NCBI GenBank assembly: GCA_021771755.1
Contig: JAETOL010000008.1
Location: forward strand, 1 to 64,000
Source: Lachnospiraceae bacterium
GTDB lineage: Bacteria > Bacillota > Clostridia > Lachnospirales > Lachnospiraceae
Direction of reading: 5' to 3'
DNA length: 64,000 nt
Below, one piece after another: positions 10,821 through 20,579 of the stretch. Below the pieces are notes generated by a model that made no database searches, had not been told where the DNA came from, and saw only the letters and a list, made by a program, of their open reading frames with translations. How positions within the stretch are numbered: the stretch's first letter is position 1; every line of letters starts with the position of its first letter. The translations under genes and the position numbers were made by a program.

Positions 10821-10954
10821 AAAATAAAACATCCCTGCATGGAATGAATATCCATGCGAAATAGGAATGACGGAATATCCCCCCCGGTAGCTTGTTGGGT
10901 ACAGGGAATTCTGATAAGGTAGGTAAGACATCAAAACAAAAGGAGAAGGAAACC

Positions 10955-12499
10955 ATGAAAAACAAAGGTTTAAAAATGATCGGGCTTTTTCTGGCGTGCA
11001 CCCTGGCGATCGCTCCTGCGTCTTACGTATCTGCAGATGAAAAAGGGGAAACGCTTGTATACGGCAGCGGGGATTATACAAGAATCAATCCGGCAATGGA
11101 TGAACATGGAGAGATCAATATTCTGATTTTTAATGGACTTACTGCCCATGACGGAGAAAATCAGGTGGTTCCCGGTCTTGCGGAAAGCTGGGAGTTTGAT
11201 GAAGCAGCATGTACTTACACCTTTCATCTGTCAAAGGATGCCAAATGGCAGGACGGGGAAGACGTTACGGCAGATGACGTAAAATTTACCATCGAGGCGA
11301 TCATGGATCCGGAGAACGGTTCTGAGAACGCGCCGAACTTTGATGACGTAGAGGAAATCACAGTGGTTGACGAGGATACGGTAGCCTTTCAGCTGACGGC
11401 TCCGAATGTGGCATTTCTCGACTACATGACAATGGCTGTTCTTCCAAAACATCTTCTGGAAGGAGAGGATATGCAGACCTCTGACTTCTTCCGCAATCCG
11501 GTAGGTACAGGTCCGTACAAGGTGGAAAGCTGGGATGAAGGACAGGCGATCACCCTGACAAAGAATGAAGATTACTTCAAAGGGGAGCCGAACATTGACA
11601 CGATTGTATTTAAGATCGTTCCTGACGACAACGCGAAAGCGCTTCAGTTAAAATCCGGAGAACTGGATCTTGCCCTTCTGACACCGAAGGATGCGGCTTC
11701 TTTTGCAGAGGATGAGGCATTTGCCTGCTACGATATGAAAACAGCAGATTACAGAGGAATCATGTTTAATTTTGGAAACGAATACTGGCAGAAGAACAGA
11801 GATCTGATCCCTGCAGTGTGCTATGGACTTGACCGCCAGGCGATCATTGATGCCGTGATCCTCGGACAGGGAATGACTGCATATGGGCCGCTTCAGAGAA
11901 ATACCTATAATAATGAAGAGGTAGAGCATTATGATTATGATCCTGAAAAGGCAAAAGCCGTTCTGGAAGAGGCAGGATGTGAGATGGGTGATGACGGATT
12001 CTACTACCGCGACGGAGAAAAAGTGGGATTTGTGATCAGTGTCAGCTCTGGCGACCAGGTTCGGATCGACATGGCTCAGATCGCAGCTCAGCAGCTTCAG
12101 CAGATCGGAATGGATGTTACGGTTGATATCCCGGCTGAGACTGACTGGAGCGGACAGATGGCATTTCTGATCGGATGGGGAAGTCCTTTTGATGCAGACG
12201 ACCACACCTATAAAGTATTTGGTACGGATAAAGGTGCCAATTATTCCAGCTATTCCAATGAACTGGTGGATCAGTATCTGACAGAAGCCCGTCAGTCAGA
12301 TGATCCGGAGGTACGCGCAGAGGCATATGATAAGTTCCAGGTGGAACTGGCCAAGGATCCTGCTTACGCTTTTATTTGCTATATTGATGCGAATTACGTT
12401 GCAGAGTCTTCCCTTCAGGGGATTGATCCGGATACCGTTATGGGACATCACGGAGTGGGTATCTTCTGGAATGTGGCAGACTGGACAATCGAAGAATAA
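10955..12499 (+). CDS. ABC transporter substrate-binding protein, family 5 (peptide/nickel type)
   Basis: Signal peptide, then GSGDYTRINPAMDEHGEINILIFNGL...VPGLAESWEF...TYTFHLSKDAKWQDGEDVTADDVKF; SD aggagaagg. Confidence 0.9.
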   Translation: MKNKGLKMIGLFLACTLAIAPASYVSADEKGETLVYGSGDYTRINPAMDEHGEINILIFNGLTAHDGENQVVPGLAESWEFDEAACTYTFHLSKDAKWQDGEDVTADDVKFTIEAIMDPENGSENAPNFDDVEEITVVDEDTVAFQLTAPNVAFLDYMTMAVLPKHLLEGEDMQTSDFFRNPVGTGPYKVESWDEGQAITLTKNEDYFKGEPNIDTIVFKIVPDDNAKALQLKSGELDLALLTPKDAASFAEDEAFACYDMKTADYRGIMFNFGNEYWQKNRDLIPAVCYGLDRQAIIDAVILGQGMTAYGPLQRNTYNNEEVEHYDYDPEKAKAVLEEAGCEMGDDGFYYRDGEKVGFVISVSSGDQVRIDMAQIAAQQLQQIGMDVTVDIPAETDWSGQMAFLIGWGSPFDADDHTYKVFGTDKGANYSSYSNELVDQYLTEARQSDDPEVRAEAYDKFQVELAKDPAYAFICYIDANYVAESSLQGIDPDTVMGHHGVGIFWNVADWTIEE

Positions 12500-12515
12500 G
12501 ATTTTACAGGAACAG

Positions 12516-12545
12516 ATAAGGGGCATTTATGCCCCTTATTTGTTT
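12516..12545 (+). terminator. Stem-loop with T-rich tail between SBP and ABC ATPase genes
   Basis: ATAAGGGGCA TTTA TGCCCCTTAT then TTGTTTT. Confidence 0.75.
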
Positions 12546-12565
12546 TGGGTATAGAAGGAGTGACA

Positions 12566-13579
12566 ATGGAAAACCTTTTGGAAGTAAAAAATCTGTCGGT
12601 CAGCTTTGACAGTCCGGCAGGAGAGGTACAGGCAGTCCGGGATGTTTCTTTTTCGTTGAAAAAGGGAGAGGTGCTGGCAATTGTGGGGGAGTCGGGATGT
12701 GGTAAAAGTGTGCTTTGCAAAAGTATTATGAAACTTTTGCCGGCAAGCGCCAGGATAAAAGAAGGAAAAATCCTGATCCGGGGATGCGATATTACGAATT
12801 ACAGGGAACAGGACATGCAGAAGATCAGAGGAAGCATATTTTCCATGATCTTTCAGGATCCCATGACATCCCTGAATCCAACCATAAAGATCGGTCAGCA
12901 GATCGCAGAGGCAATTCTGGTACATGAAAAAAAGATGACAAAGGAGCAGGTTTATCAGAGAGTCATCGAACTTATGGAACTGGTAGGCATAGATCATCCC
13001 CGGGAACGTTTTCACCTCTATCCATATAATTTTTCCGGAGGTATGCGGCAGAGGAGCGTAATGGCCATTGCTCTGGCATCAAATCCGGATATTTTATTTG
13101 CAGATGAGCCAACGACAGCTCTTGATGTGACGATCCAGGCGCAGATCCTGGATCTTTTGCGGGAAGTGCAGGAAAAGCTGGGGACAGCTACGATCCTGGT
13201 GTCGCATGATCTGGGAGTTGTGGCAAGGGTGGCAGACCGGGTTGCGGTGATGTATGCAGGAAAGATCGTGGAAACAGGAACGGCAGAGGAAGTCTATTAT
13301 GATCCGAGACATCCTTATACATGGGGACTTATGCGTTCCCTTCCTGCTTTTTCAAAAGGTAAGGACAGCCTCTATACGATCTCGGGAATGCCCCCTACGC
13401 TGATCAATCCGCCCAAAGGTGATGCATATGCCTGCAGGAATGAGTATGCGCTTGGAATTGATTATGAAAAAATGCCCCCGATGTTTCGGATCACAGACAC
13501 GCATTATGCGGCAACCTGGCTTTTAGATAAACGGGCACCTCAGATTATTCCGCCGACAGGAGGGACAAAACTTGGATAA
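12566..13579 (+). CDS. Peptide/nickel-type ABC transporter ATP-binding protein (OppD/DppD-like)
   Basis: Walker A GESGCGKS, signature FSGGMRQR, Walker B ILFADEPTTALD, C-terminal oligopeptide extension. Confidence 0.92.
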   Translation: MENLLEVKNLSVSFDSPAGEVQAVRDVSFSLKKGEVLAIVGESGCGKSVLCKSIMKLLPASARIKEGKILIRGCDITNYREQDMQKIRGSIFSMIFQDPMTSLNPTIKIGQQIAEAILVHEKKMTKEQVYQRVIELMELVGIDHPRERFHLYPYNFSGGMRQRSVMAIALASNPDILFADEPTTALDVTIQAQILDLLREVQEKLGTATILVSHDLGVVARVADRVAVMYAGKIVETGTAEEVYYDPRHPYTWGLMRSLPAFSKGKDSLYTISGMPPTLINPPKGDAYACRNEYALGIDYEKMPPMFRITDTHYAATWLLDKRAPQIIPPTGGTKLG

Positions 13580-14489
13580 AGAAGTACTTGTAGATGTGCA
13601 GAATCTGACGCATCAGTTTCAATTGACAAAAAGGACAGCAATACGTGCAGTGGACAACATTTCTTTTCAGATTTATAAAGGGGAGATCCTGGGGCTGGTA
13701 GGAGAATCCGGTTCCGGAAAATCAACTGCAGCCAGATGTCTGATGAACATTTATGAGCCATCGTCAGGATCGGTCAGGTATCATGGGATTGATATCTGTG
13801 ATAAAAAACAATTTCGGGCCAACAAAAAAATGCTTCAGACAAGAAGACAGATTATTTTTCAGGATTCCGGCTCCAGCCTGAATCAGAGGATGAAGGCTTC
13901 CGAGATCATAGCAGAGCCGATGAAGATCAGCCATATGACTCCGCCCAGAGGAAGCTACAGGGCAGAAGCACAGTTTCAGATGAAGTATGTAGGGCTGGAC
14001 CAAAGCTTTCTTGACCGGTATCCTTCCGAATTGTCAGGAGGACAGCGGCAGAGGATCGCCATAGCAAGAGCACTCAGTATGGAACCGGAATTTCTGGTTG
14101 CGGACGAACCGGTTGCAGCTCTGGATGTGTCGATACAGGCACAGGTGATCAATCTTTTTAAACATCTGCAAAAGGAGCATGGATTTACCTTCCTGTTTAT
14201 TGCGCATGATCTGGCAATGGTGGAATATCTCTGCGACCGGGTGGGCGTTATGTATCATGGAAAACTGGTGGAGCTTGCGCCGGCCGGAGAATTGTTTTCA
14301 AATCCTCTTCATGGATATACAAGATCGCTTTTGTCTGCAATCCCAATCCCGGATCCGGTCAGAGAACGACAGAGAAAGCTTCAGGTATATGACGGGGCGG
14401 ATCTGGGAGACGGCAGGTTTACGGAGGTCTGTCCCGGTCATTTTGTATGGAGAGCGCAAAAAGGAGGGGATATGCATGAAGAAGCGTAA
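13572..14489 (+). CDS. Peptide/nickel-type ABC transporter ATP-binding protein (OppF/DppF-like)
   Basis: [43 protein letters not shown] start. Confidence 0.92.
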   Translation: MDKEVLVDVQNLTHQFQLTKRTAIRAVDNISFQIYKGEILGLVGESGSGKSTAARCLMNIYEPSSGSVRYHGIDICDKKQFRANKKMLQTRRQIIFQDSGSSLNQRMKASEIIAEPMKISHMTPPRGSYRAEAQFQMKYVGLDQSFLDRYPSELSGGQRQRIAIARALSMEPEFLVADEPVAALDVSIQAQVINLFKHLQKEHGFTFLFIAHDLAMVEYLCDRVGVMYHGKLVELAPAGELFSNPLHGYTRSLLSAIPIPDPVRERQRKLQVYDGADLGDGRFTEVCPGHFVWRAQKGGDMHEEA

Positions 14490-15483
14490 CTGGCTGATAT
14501 ACTGCGGGAAAAAAATCATGGCATTTCTGCTCAGCGTGTTTGTTCTCTCAGTGGCAGTATTTTATGTTGCACGCCTTGCGCCCGGAGATCCTCTGGTCTC
14601 CTATTATGGAGAGCGGGCGGAAAAAATGAGCCCTCAGGAACGGCAGTGGGCAATGGAAAAGCTGGGACTGGATCAGCCCGTTTATATCCAGTATGAAAAA
14701 TGGGTGAAAAATGCTTTTCACGGAGACTTTGGCATTTCCTTTAAATATAAGCAGGACGTTGTGGAAGTGATCAGCGGACGAATCGTAAACACGCTTTTGC
14801 TGGGAGGCATTGGATTCCTTCTGATCTTTGCAGGCTCTCTTCTTCTTGGCGTGCTCTGTGCATGGCATGAGGACAAATGGGCGGATCGGATCCTGTGTAA
14901 GCTTGGAACCATATCAAGCTGTATTCCGGAATTCTGGCTGTCGCTTGTTCTGATACTGATCTTTTCCGTTACTCTGAAAATCCTTCCGAGCAGCGGAGCC
15001 TACACGATCGGAAAGGCAGATGATATTGCGGATCGAGCCATTCACCTGATTATGCCGCTGACAATCGTGACTCTGGAGCATCTCTGGTATTATGCATATA
15101 TGATACGAAATAAGATCCTGGAGGAAGTGCGGGCAGATTATGTCCTTCTGGCAAAATCCAAGGGGCTGAACAGGAGAAAAATTCTGTTTCGCCACTGTCT
15201 GAGAAATGTTATGCCTGCCTATCTCAGTATTATGGCAATAGCAGTACCTCATGTTCTTGGCGGGACCTTTGTTGTGGAAAGTGTGTTTTCCTATCCGGGG
15301 ATCGGAGCATTGTCTTATGAGAGCGCCAGATACCATGATTACAATCTTCTGATGCTTCTTTGCATGATGTCAGGGATCCTTGTGATTTTCTGTAATATTC
15401 TGGCACAGACCATCAACGAACATATCGATCCCCGTGTAAAAGCAAATGAAGTAGTGGAGACATCGGAGGTGACCGGTTTATGA
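14476..15483 (+). CDS. ABC transporter permease (OppB/DppB-like)
   Basis: FYVARLAPGDPLVSYYG..., Dpp/Opp permease EAA-type loop; start ATG 14476 after aaggagg. Confidence 0.9.
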   Translation: MKKRNWLIYCGKKIMAFLLSVFVLSVAVFYVARLAPGDPLVSYYGERAEKMSPQERQWAMEKLGLDQPVYIQYEKWVKNAFHGDFGISFKYKQDVVEVISGRIVNTLLLGGIGFLLIFAGSLLLGVLCAWHEDKWADRILCKLGTISSCIPEFWLSLVLILIFSVTLKILPSSGAYTIGKADDIADRAIHLIMPLTIVTLEHLWYYAYMIRNKILEEVRADYVLLAKSKGLNRRKILFRHCLRNVMPAYLSIMAIAVPHVLGGTFVVESVFSYPGIGALSYESARYHDYNLLMLLCMMSGILVIFCNILAQTINEHIDPRVKANEVVETSEVTGL

Positions 15484-16367
15484 CAGATACAGCTTTTGAA
15501 ATTGTAGGGCAGCGTGACATACAGGAAGAGCAGCCTTCTCCAAAGAAAAAATGGTATCAGGGGAAACCAGTGCTGTCAGCAGGAATCCTGGCGGTGATTC
15601 TGATCGGATGCTTTTTTGCAGAGGCAGTTATGACAAAAGATCCTTCCTATATGGATATTCTTAATTATAATAAGGCGCCGGACGGGGAATTTCTGTTCGG
15701 AACAGATACCATGGGAAGAGATGTTTTTTCCATGATCTGGTATGGAGGACGGATATCCCTGACGATTGGGGCTTTGTCTACCCTGATCTCTACGGTTGTG
15801 GCAGTTGTGATCGGAGCCTTCAGCGGCGCGGCGCCTCAGTGGCTGGACAATCTGCTTATGCGTTTTACGGAAATTTTTCTAGGTGTTCCTTCACTTTTGC
15901 TTGTGATTCTTTTTCAGGCAATCCTGGGAAAGGCCAATGTACTCAGTCTTTCCATTGTTATTGGCCTTACGGGCTGGACAAGCATCGCCAAGGTGGTACG
16001 AACAGAAGTGAGGCAGATACGAAACAGTGAATATGTGATTGCGTCAAGATGCATGGGAGGAAGATTTTTTCATATTTTGTGGAAACATCTGGCTCCGAAC
16101 TTTGTCTCTTCCATTATGTTTATGGTGATCATGAATGTGAGGAGTGCGATCATATCAGAGTCCACGCTTAGTTTTATGGGAATCGGACTGCCCCTTGAAA
16201 TTGTTTCCTGGGGAAGCATGCTGTCTCTGTCTGAAAAAGCGCTGATGACAAATTCCTGGTGGATCATTCTTATTCCCGGGATTTTTCTTGTGGGAACACT
16301 GCTGTGCCTGACGAATATAGGAAATTATATGAGGAAACATGTAAACCGGAAGGAAAGCAATCTGTAA
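15480..16367 (+). CDS. ABC transporter permease (OppC/DppC-like)
   Basis: FLFGTDTMGRDVFSMIWYGGRISL; SFMGIGLPLEIVSWGSML. Confidence 0.92.
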   Translation: MTDTAFEIVGQRDIQEEQPSPKKKWYQGKPVLSAGILAVILIGCFFAEAVMTKDPSYMDILNYNKAPDGEFLFGTDTMGRDVFSMIWYGGRISLTIGALSTLISTVVAVVIGAFSGAAPQWLDNLLMRFTEIFLGVPSLLLVILFQAILGKANVLSLSIVIGLTGWTSIAKVVRTEVRQIRNSEYVIASRCMGGRFFHILWKHLAPNFVSSIMFMVIMNVRSAIISESTLSFMGIGLPLEIVSWGSMLSLSEKALMTNSWWIILIPGIFLVGTLLCLTNIGNYMRKHVNRKESNL

Positions 16368-16400
16368 TCGGAAAGGGAATGAGAAAGGGGGTGGAAACAG

Positions 16401-17312
16401 GTGCTTGATACAAAAGAAATACAGTGCTTTGCAGCCTGTGCTCAGACAGGATCCTTCAGTAAAGCGGCTGAGAAACTGTTTACTACGCAGTCCAGTGTCA
16501 GCAAGATCGTGAAGGCAATGGAAGAAAAGACAGGAATGGTTCTTTTTGAACGGCTGTCGAAAGGAATCCGGATGACGCCTGAGGCAGAAAAAATATATCC
16601 ATATGCAATTTCAGTTCTTGAAAACCTCAAACAGATCCAGATGTCTGATAAAAAGAAGACGGCCGGGACTCTTTCCGTATCCTGCAATCCCAGTTCGTGG
16701 TTTGCGGATTATTTTGTTAAATTTTACAGGCTGAAGCAGGAAGAGGAACTTCACTATCAGATCCATTCCGCAGACTGCAGGGAGATCGTAGAGCGTGTGA
16801 GAAAAAGAGTGGATGACATTGGATTTGTGTACATTATGAAAAATCAGACAGCTGCGTTTCAGTATTATGTTTCCAGAAATTATCTGGAATTTACACCCTT
16901 AAAAGAAACAGAAGCTACCATATATTATGGCGGGGGAAGCAGCCGGGAACCGGAAACCGAAGGATCCCTTGATTTTTCCGGAATGAAGCTGGTCCAGAGA
17001 TTTCCGGATGAGTTTTCTCCTGATAATTACTGGAATATTGTGGATTCAAACGGGAGAGCTGCTTCAGAAGCGGAGATCGTGATTACTACAAACAGCGATT
17101 ACATTATGGAAAGACTTCTGCAGTCAGGAGATCTGGCAAATATCAGCGGCGGGTATCTGTCAGGAAAGCCGGAGCAGGAGATATCGAAAGGAAAAGCCTG
17201 CTCTGCATCAGAAACAAGGATCCTGTTTGGATATGTAAAAAGAAAGGGTGAGAAGCTTTCAGAGGCGGCAAATGATTTTCTTGAATTTCTTATCAGCAGC
17301 CTGAAAGACTGA
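16401..17312 (+). CDS. LysR family transcriptional regulator
   Basis: N-terminal HTH EIQCFAACAQTGSFSKAAEKLFTTQSSVSKIVKAMEEKTGMVLFER; GTG start. Confidence 0.9.
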   Translation: MLDTKEIQCFAACAQTGSFSKAAEKLFTTQSSVSKIVKAMEEKTGMVLFERLSKGIRMTPEAEKIYPYAISVLENLKQIQMSDKKKTAGTLSVSCNPSSWFADYFVKFYRLKQEEELHYQIHSADCREIVERVRKRVDDIGFVYIMKNQTAAFQYYVSRNYLEFTPLKETEATIYYGGGSSREPETEGSLDFSGMKLVQRFPDEFSPDNYWNIVDSNGRAASEAEIVITTNSDYIMERLLQSGDLANISGGYLSGKPEQEISKGKACSASETRILFGYVKRKGEKLSEAANDFLEFLISSLKD

Positions 17313-17319
17313 ATGAGCA

Positions 17320-17351
17320 AACAGCCCCTGATCTGCACTCAGGGCTGTTCG
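17320..17351 (+). terminator. Stem-loop downstream of lysR-type gene
   Basis: AACAGCCCCTGA...TCAGGGCTGTT (one bulged C); poor T-tract. Confidence 0.5.
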
Positions 17352-17440
17352 TTCTCATGTGCCTCCTGATCAAATAGATAATTACAAGTGTCCTTTTATG
17401 ATTGTACACGTTTTTGCCTCTGCGGGCAATGAAAAAGTGG

Positions 17441-17483
17441 CCGGGAAATTTCTGTTTACATTTCCCGGATAAGAACGTATAAT
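17441..17483 (+). promoter_or_regulatory. azlCD promoter with overlapping inverted repeat
   Basis: TTTACA (17455-17460) - 17 nt - TATAAT (17478-17483); perfect CCGGGAAAT/ATTTCCCGG dyad at 17441-17468. Confidence 0.6.
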
Positions 17484-17515
17484 GGGGTACGGAGTAAGGA
17501 GTGTGAACAGGAATT

Positions 17516-18241
17516 ATGGAACAAAAGATAAATAAACAGCAGTTTATGCGGGGGCTCCATGATGGAGTCCCTATTGCTTTGGGATATTTTGCCGTGTCCT
17601 TTACCTTTGGCATGATGGCGGTCTCGGGAGGATTGTCTGTATGGCAGGCAACGCTGATATCGCTGACGAATCTTACCTCAGCGGGACAGTTTGCAGGTCT
17701 GGATATTATGATCGCCTGCGGCTCTCTGTGGGAAATGGCTCTGACCCAGCTGATCATTAATCTGCGCTACAGCCTGATGTCGTTTTCTCTGTCCCAGAAG
17801 CTGGAAAGAAATCTGGCTCCCTGGCACAGATTTGCAGTGGCCTTTGGCATGACGGATGAGATTTTCGGGGTCAGCGCCAGTCAGCCGGGACGCCTGAATC
17901 CTTTTTATAATTACGGAGCTATGAGCGTGGCTGTTCCGGGATGGACCTTTGGTACTCTGGCAGGAGCCATTGCAGGAAATATCATGCCGGGATTTCTGGC
18001 AAGTGCGCTGAGCGTGGCGATTTACGGCATGTTTCTGGCAGTGATCATCCCGCCGGCAAAGAAGCATCGGGCAGTCCAGAAGGTGGTAGTGGGAGCGATG
18101 GCAGTCAGCACCTTGTTCGCCTGCACACCGGTTTTGAATAAAGTCTCTTCAGGCTTTGTGATCATTATCACAACCCTGGCAGTGGCGGGAATGGCTGCAT
18201 ATTTCTGCCCGATAGAGGACGGAGAGGAGGAAGACGCATGA
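17516..18241 (+). CDS. azlC: AzlC family branched-chain amino acid exporter subunit
   Basis: GLHDGVPIALGYFAVSFTFGMMA...SAGQFAGL; followed by AzlD. Confidence 0.9.
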   Translation: MEQKINKQQFMRGLHDGVPIALGYFAVSFTFGMMAVSGGLSVWQATLISLTNLTSAGQFAGLDIMIACGSLWEMALTQLIINLRYSLMSFSLSQKLERNLAPWHRFAVAFGMTDEIFGVSASQPGRLNPFYNYGAMSVAVPGWTFGTLAGAIAGNIMPGFLASALSVAIYGMFLAVIIPPAKKHRAVQKVVVGAMAVSTLFACTPVLNKVSSGFVIIITTLAVAGMAAYFCPIEDGEEEDA

Positions 18242-18558
18242 ACTGGAACGTTTATATGTATATTCTGGTAATGGCGGGAGTGACTTATCTGATCCGTATG
18301 CTTCCGCTGGTGCTTTTTAAAAAGGAGATCACCAGCCCGTTTTTGAAATCTTTTTTGTATTATGTCCCCTATGCCTGTCTGGCAGCGATGACCTTTCCTG
18401 CCATCCTGACAGCGCCGTCCTCGGGAATGATCGCCGGCGCGGCCGGGCTGGCGGCTGCACTGATCGCGGCATACCGGGAAAAAAGCCTTCTGACTGTGGC
18501 GCTTTTTGCCTGCGGAGCGGTATTTGTAGTAGAGAGAGTGATGGAAATAATTGGGTAA
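18238..18558 (+). CDS. azlD: AzlD family protein
   Basis: Small hydrophobic MNWNVYMYILVMAGVTYLIRMLPLVLFKKEI; overlaps azlC end. Confidence 0.9.
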   Translation: MNWNVYMYILVMAGVTYLIRMLPLVLFKKEITSPFLKSFLYYVPYACLAAMTFPAILTAPSSGMIAGAAGLAAALIAAYREKSLLTVALFACGAVFVVERVMEIIG

Positions 18559-18687
18559 GAAGAGTAGAATTAAGGAGTTTTGCACTTTATATTGTTAAAG
18601 TAATGAAAAAATGTTATACTGTAAAAGTCCTATATGTGAAACCTGAGAACGTACATGGATAATTTATTATGCGGAAGGAAGTAGAAC

Positions 18688-19467
18688 ATGTCAGATCAGT
18701 TAGAGATACTTCGTGAAAATCTGGAACAATGTGATGAGATCATTCTGGATGCGCTCCTTATGCGCAATCGTATCGTGGAGGATATTATGGCCTGTAAAGA
18801 GGCTGAAAATATTCCGATTCTTCAGCCGGAACAGGAGCTGAAGCGGGAAGTCTGGCTTGAGAAGAAACTGGAAGGCAGACGACATAAAAAAGAGGTGGAG
18901 GATGTATTCTTCCGGATCAGACAAAACAGTAAGCAGATCCAGGCCCGTAAGCTGTTCAATTATAATATTGTGCTGATTGGATTTATGGGTGCGGGAAAAA
19001 GTACAATCTCTGATTATTTAAGAACGGCTTTTGCCATGGAGGTTGTAGAAATGGATCAGATTATTTCAGAAAGACAGGGAATGAGTATTTCTGATATTTT
19101 TGAGACATATGGAGAAGAATATTTCCGTGATCTGGAAACCAATCTGCTGATTGAGATGCAGTCCAGAACAAATGTGGTGATCTCCTGCGGAGGAGGCGTG
19201 CCCATGAGAGAACGCAATGTGACAGAAATGAAGAAAAATGGAAAGGTCGTTCTTCTTACGGCAAAACCGGAGACTATTCTGGAACGAGTGCGGGATAATC
19301 ATGACCGGCCGCTTCTGGAAGGAAACAAAAATGTGAATTTTATTGCAGGGCTTATGGAAAAGCGTCGCCAGAAATACGAAGCTGCCGCAGATATTATCAT
19401 TGAAACAGATGGCAAGAATGAACTGCAGATCTGTGAAGAGCTGATACAGGGGATTTTGAAAAACTGA
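18688..19467 (+). CDS. Chorismate mutase (AroQ-type)-shikimate kinase fusion
   Basis: Residues 1-90 AroQ-like helices (LRENLEQCDEIILDALLMRNRIVEDIMACKE...VFFRIRQNSKQIQ); then shikimate kinase IVLIGFMGAGKSTISDYL...EEYFRDLE...VISCGGGVPMRERN. Confidence 0.88.
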   Translation: MSDQLEILRENLEQCDEIILDALLMRNRIVEDIMACKEAENIPILQPEQELKREVWLEKKLEGRRHKKEVEDVFFRIRQNSKQIQARKLFNYNIVLIGFMGAGKSTISDYLRTAFAMEVVEMDQIISERQGMSISDIFETYGEEYFRDLETNLLIEMQSRTNVVISCGGGVPMRERNVTEMKKNGKVVLLTAKPETILERVRDNHDRPLLEGNKNVNFIAGLMEKRRQKYEAAADIIIETDGKNELQICEELIQGILKN

Positions 19468-19600
19468 TTTGAAATATGTCAGATGAATTGTTTGGCAGTT
19501 TTTTGTTGTAAAACAGAGAAAACTGAGCTAAAATTAGAATACAAATTTTGACGTTGTAAAGTGCGAAGTTTTGAGACGGACGTCACAGGAGGAGAAAAAT

Positions 19601-20482
19601 ATGGAAAACAGGATTAAGGGAACAACAGGGCTTTTGATGCTGATTGGCAGTCCGGTAGGGCATTCCGGCTCTCCGGCCATGTATAATTTCAGCTTTCAGC
19701 ATAACAACCAGGACTATGCATACATGGCTTTTGATATTAAGGAAGATCAGGTAGGGGCGGCTCTGGACGCCATGCGGCTTTTTAAAATGAGAGGAGCCAA
19801 TGTGACCATGCCCTGCAAAAATGAAGCGGCAAGACTTGTAGATGAGCTTTCTCCGGCAGCAAGGATCATCGGGGCGGTCAATACCATTGTTAACGAGGAC
19901 GGAAAGCTGATCGGCCATATCACAGACGGAACCGGATTTGTACAGAATTTAAGAGAACATGGAGTTGACGTAAAGGGCAAAAAAATGGTGGTTCTCGGCG
20001 CGGGAGGAGCAGCTACAGCCATTCAGGTACAGTGTGCTCTTGACGGAGCCGCTTCCATTACGATCTTTAACCCGGACGATCCGTTTCTTGAGCGGGCAAG
20101 AAATACTGCGGAAAAGCTGAAAAAAGAAGCGCCGGACTGTCAGGTACAGGTATTCTGCCTGGAGGATCAGGAGAAACTGAAGGAAGAAGTGGAAAAGGCA
20201 GATATTCTTGTAAACGGAACTCTTGCGGGAATGAAACCTCATGAGGACACCACACTGATCACAGATAAAACCATGTTCCGTCCGGATCTGGTGGTGGCTG
20301 ATGTGGTTTATAATCCGGAAGAGACCAGACTTCTCCGGGAGGCAAAGGAAGCCGGATGCAGAACTGTAGGCGGCAAAGGAATGCTTCTCTGGCAGGGAGC
20401 TGCAGCCTATAAGCTTTATACAGGAATGGAAATGCCGGTAGAGGAATATCGGAGATTTCAGGAAGAAAACCAGGAAAAATAA
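19601..20482 (+). CDS. aroE: Shikimate dehydrogenase
   Basis: LIGSPVGHSGSPAMYN, GANVTMPCKNEA, VLGAGGAATAI; SD caggagga. Confidence 0.92.
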   Translation: MENRIKGTTGLLMLIGSPVGHSGSPAMYNFSFQHNNQDYAYMAFDIKEDQVGAALDAMRLFKMRGANVTMPCKNEAARLVDELSPAARIIGAVNTIVNEDGKLIGHITDGTGFVQNLREHGVDVKGKKMVVLGAGGAATAIQVQCALDGAASITIFNPDDPFLERARNTAEKLKKEAPDCQVQVFCLEDQEKLKEEVEKADILVNGTLAGMKPHEDTTLITDKTMFRPDLVVADVVYNPEETRLLREAKEAGCRTVGGKGMLLWQGAAAYKLYTGMEMPVEEYRRFQEENQEK

Positions 20483-20505
20483 AACGGAAAAAGAATTGCT
20501 TCAGT

Positions 20506-20561
20506 AAAAAAGCCGAGTGGACAGGGAACAGAAGAAAAGTTCTCTGCCATTCGGCTTTTTT
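20506..20561. terminator. Bidirectional terminator between convergent aroE and dapF
   Basis: AAAAAAGCCGA ... TCGGCTTTTTT. Confidence 0.85.
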
Positions 20562-20579
20562 GTTTTACAAAAAATCTGA

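Noticed and set aside
10838-10858. Hairpin GCATGGA-ATGAATA-TCCATGC after nrdD and nearby C7 run
   Set aside because: Short stem, no T-tract; too weak to call a terminator or phase-variable tract
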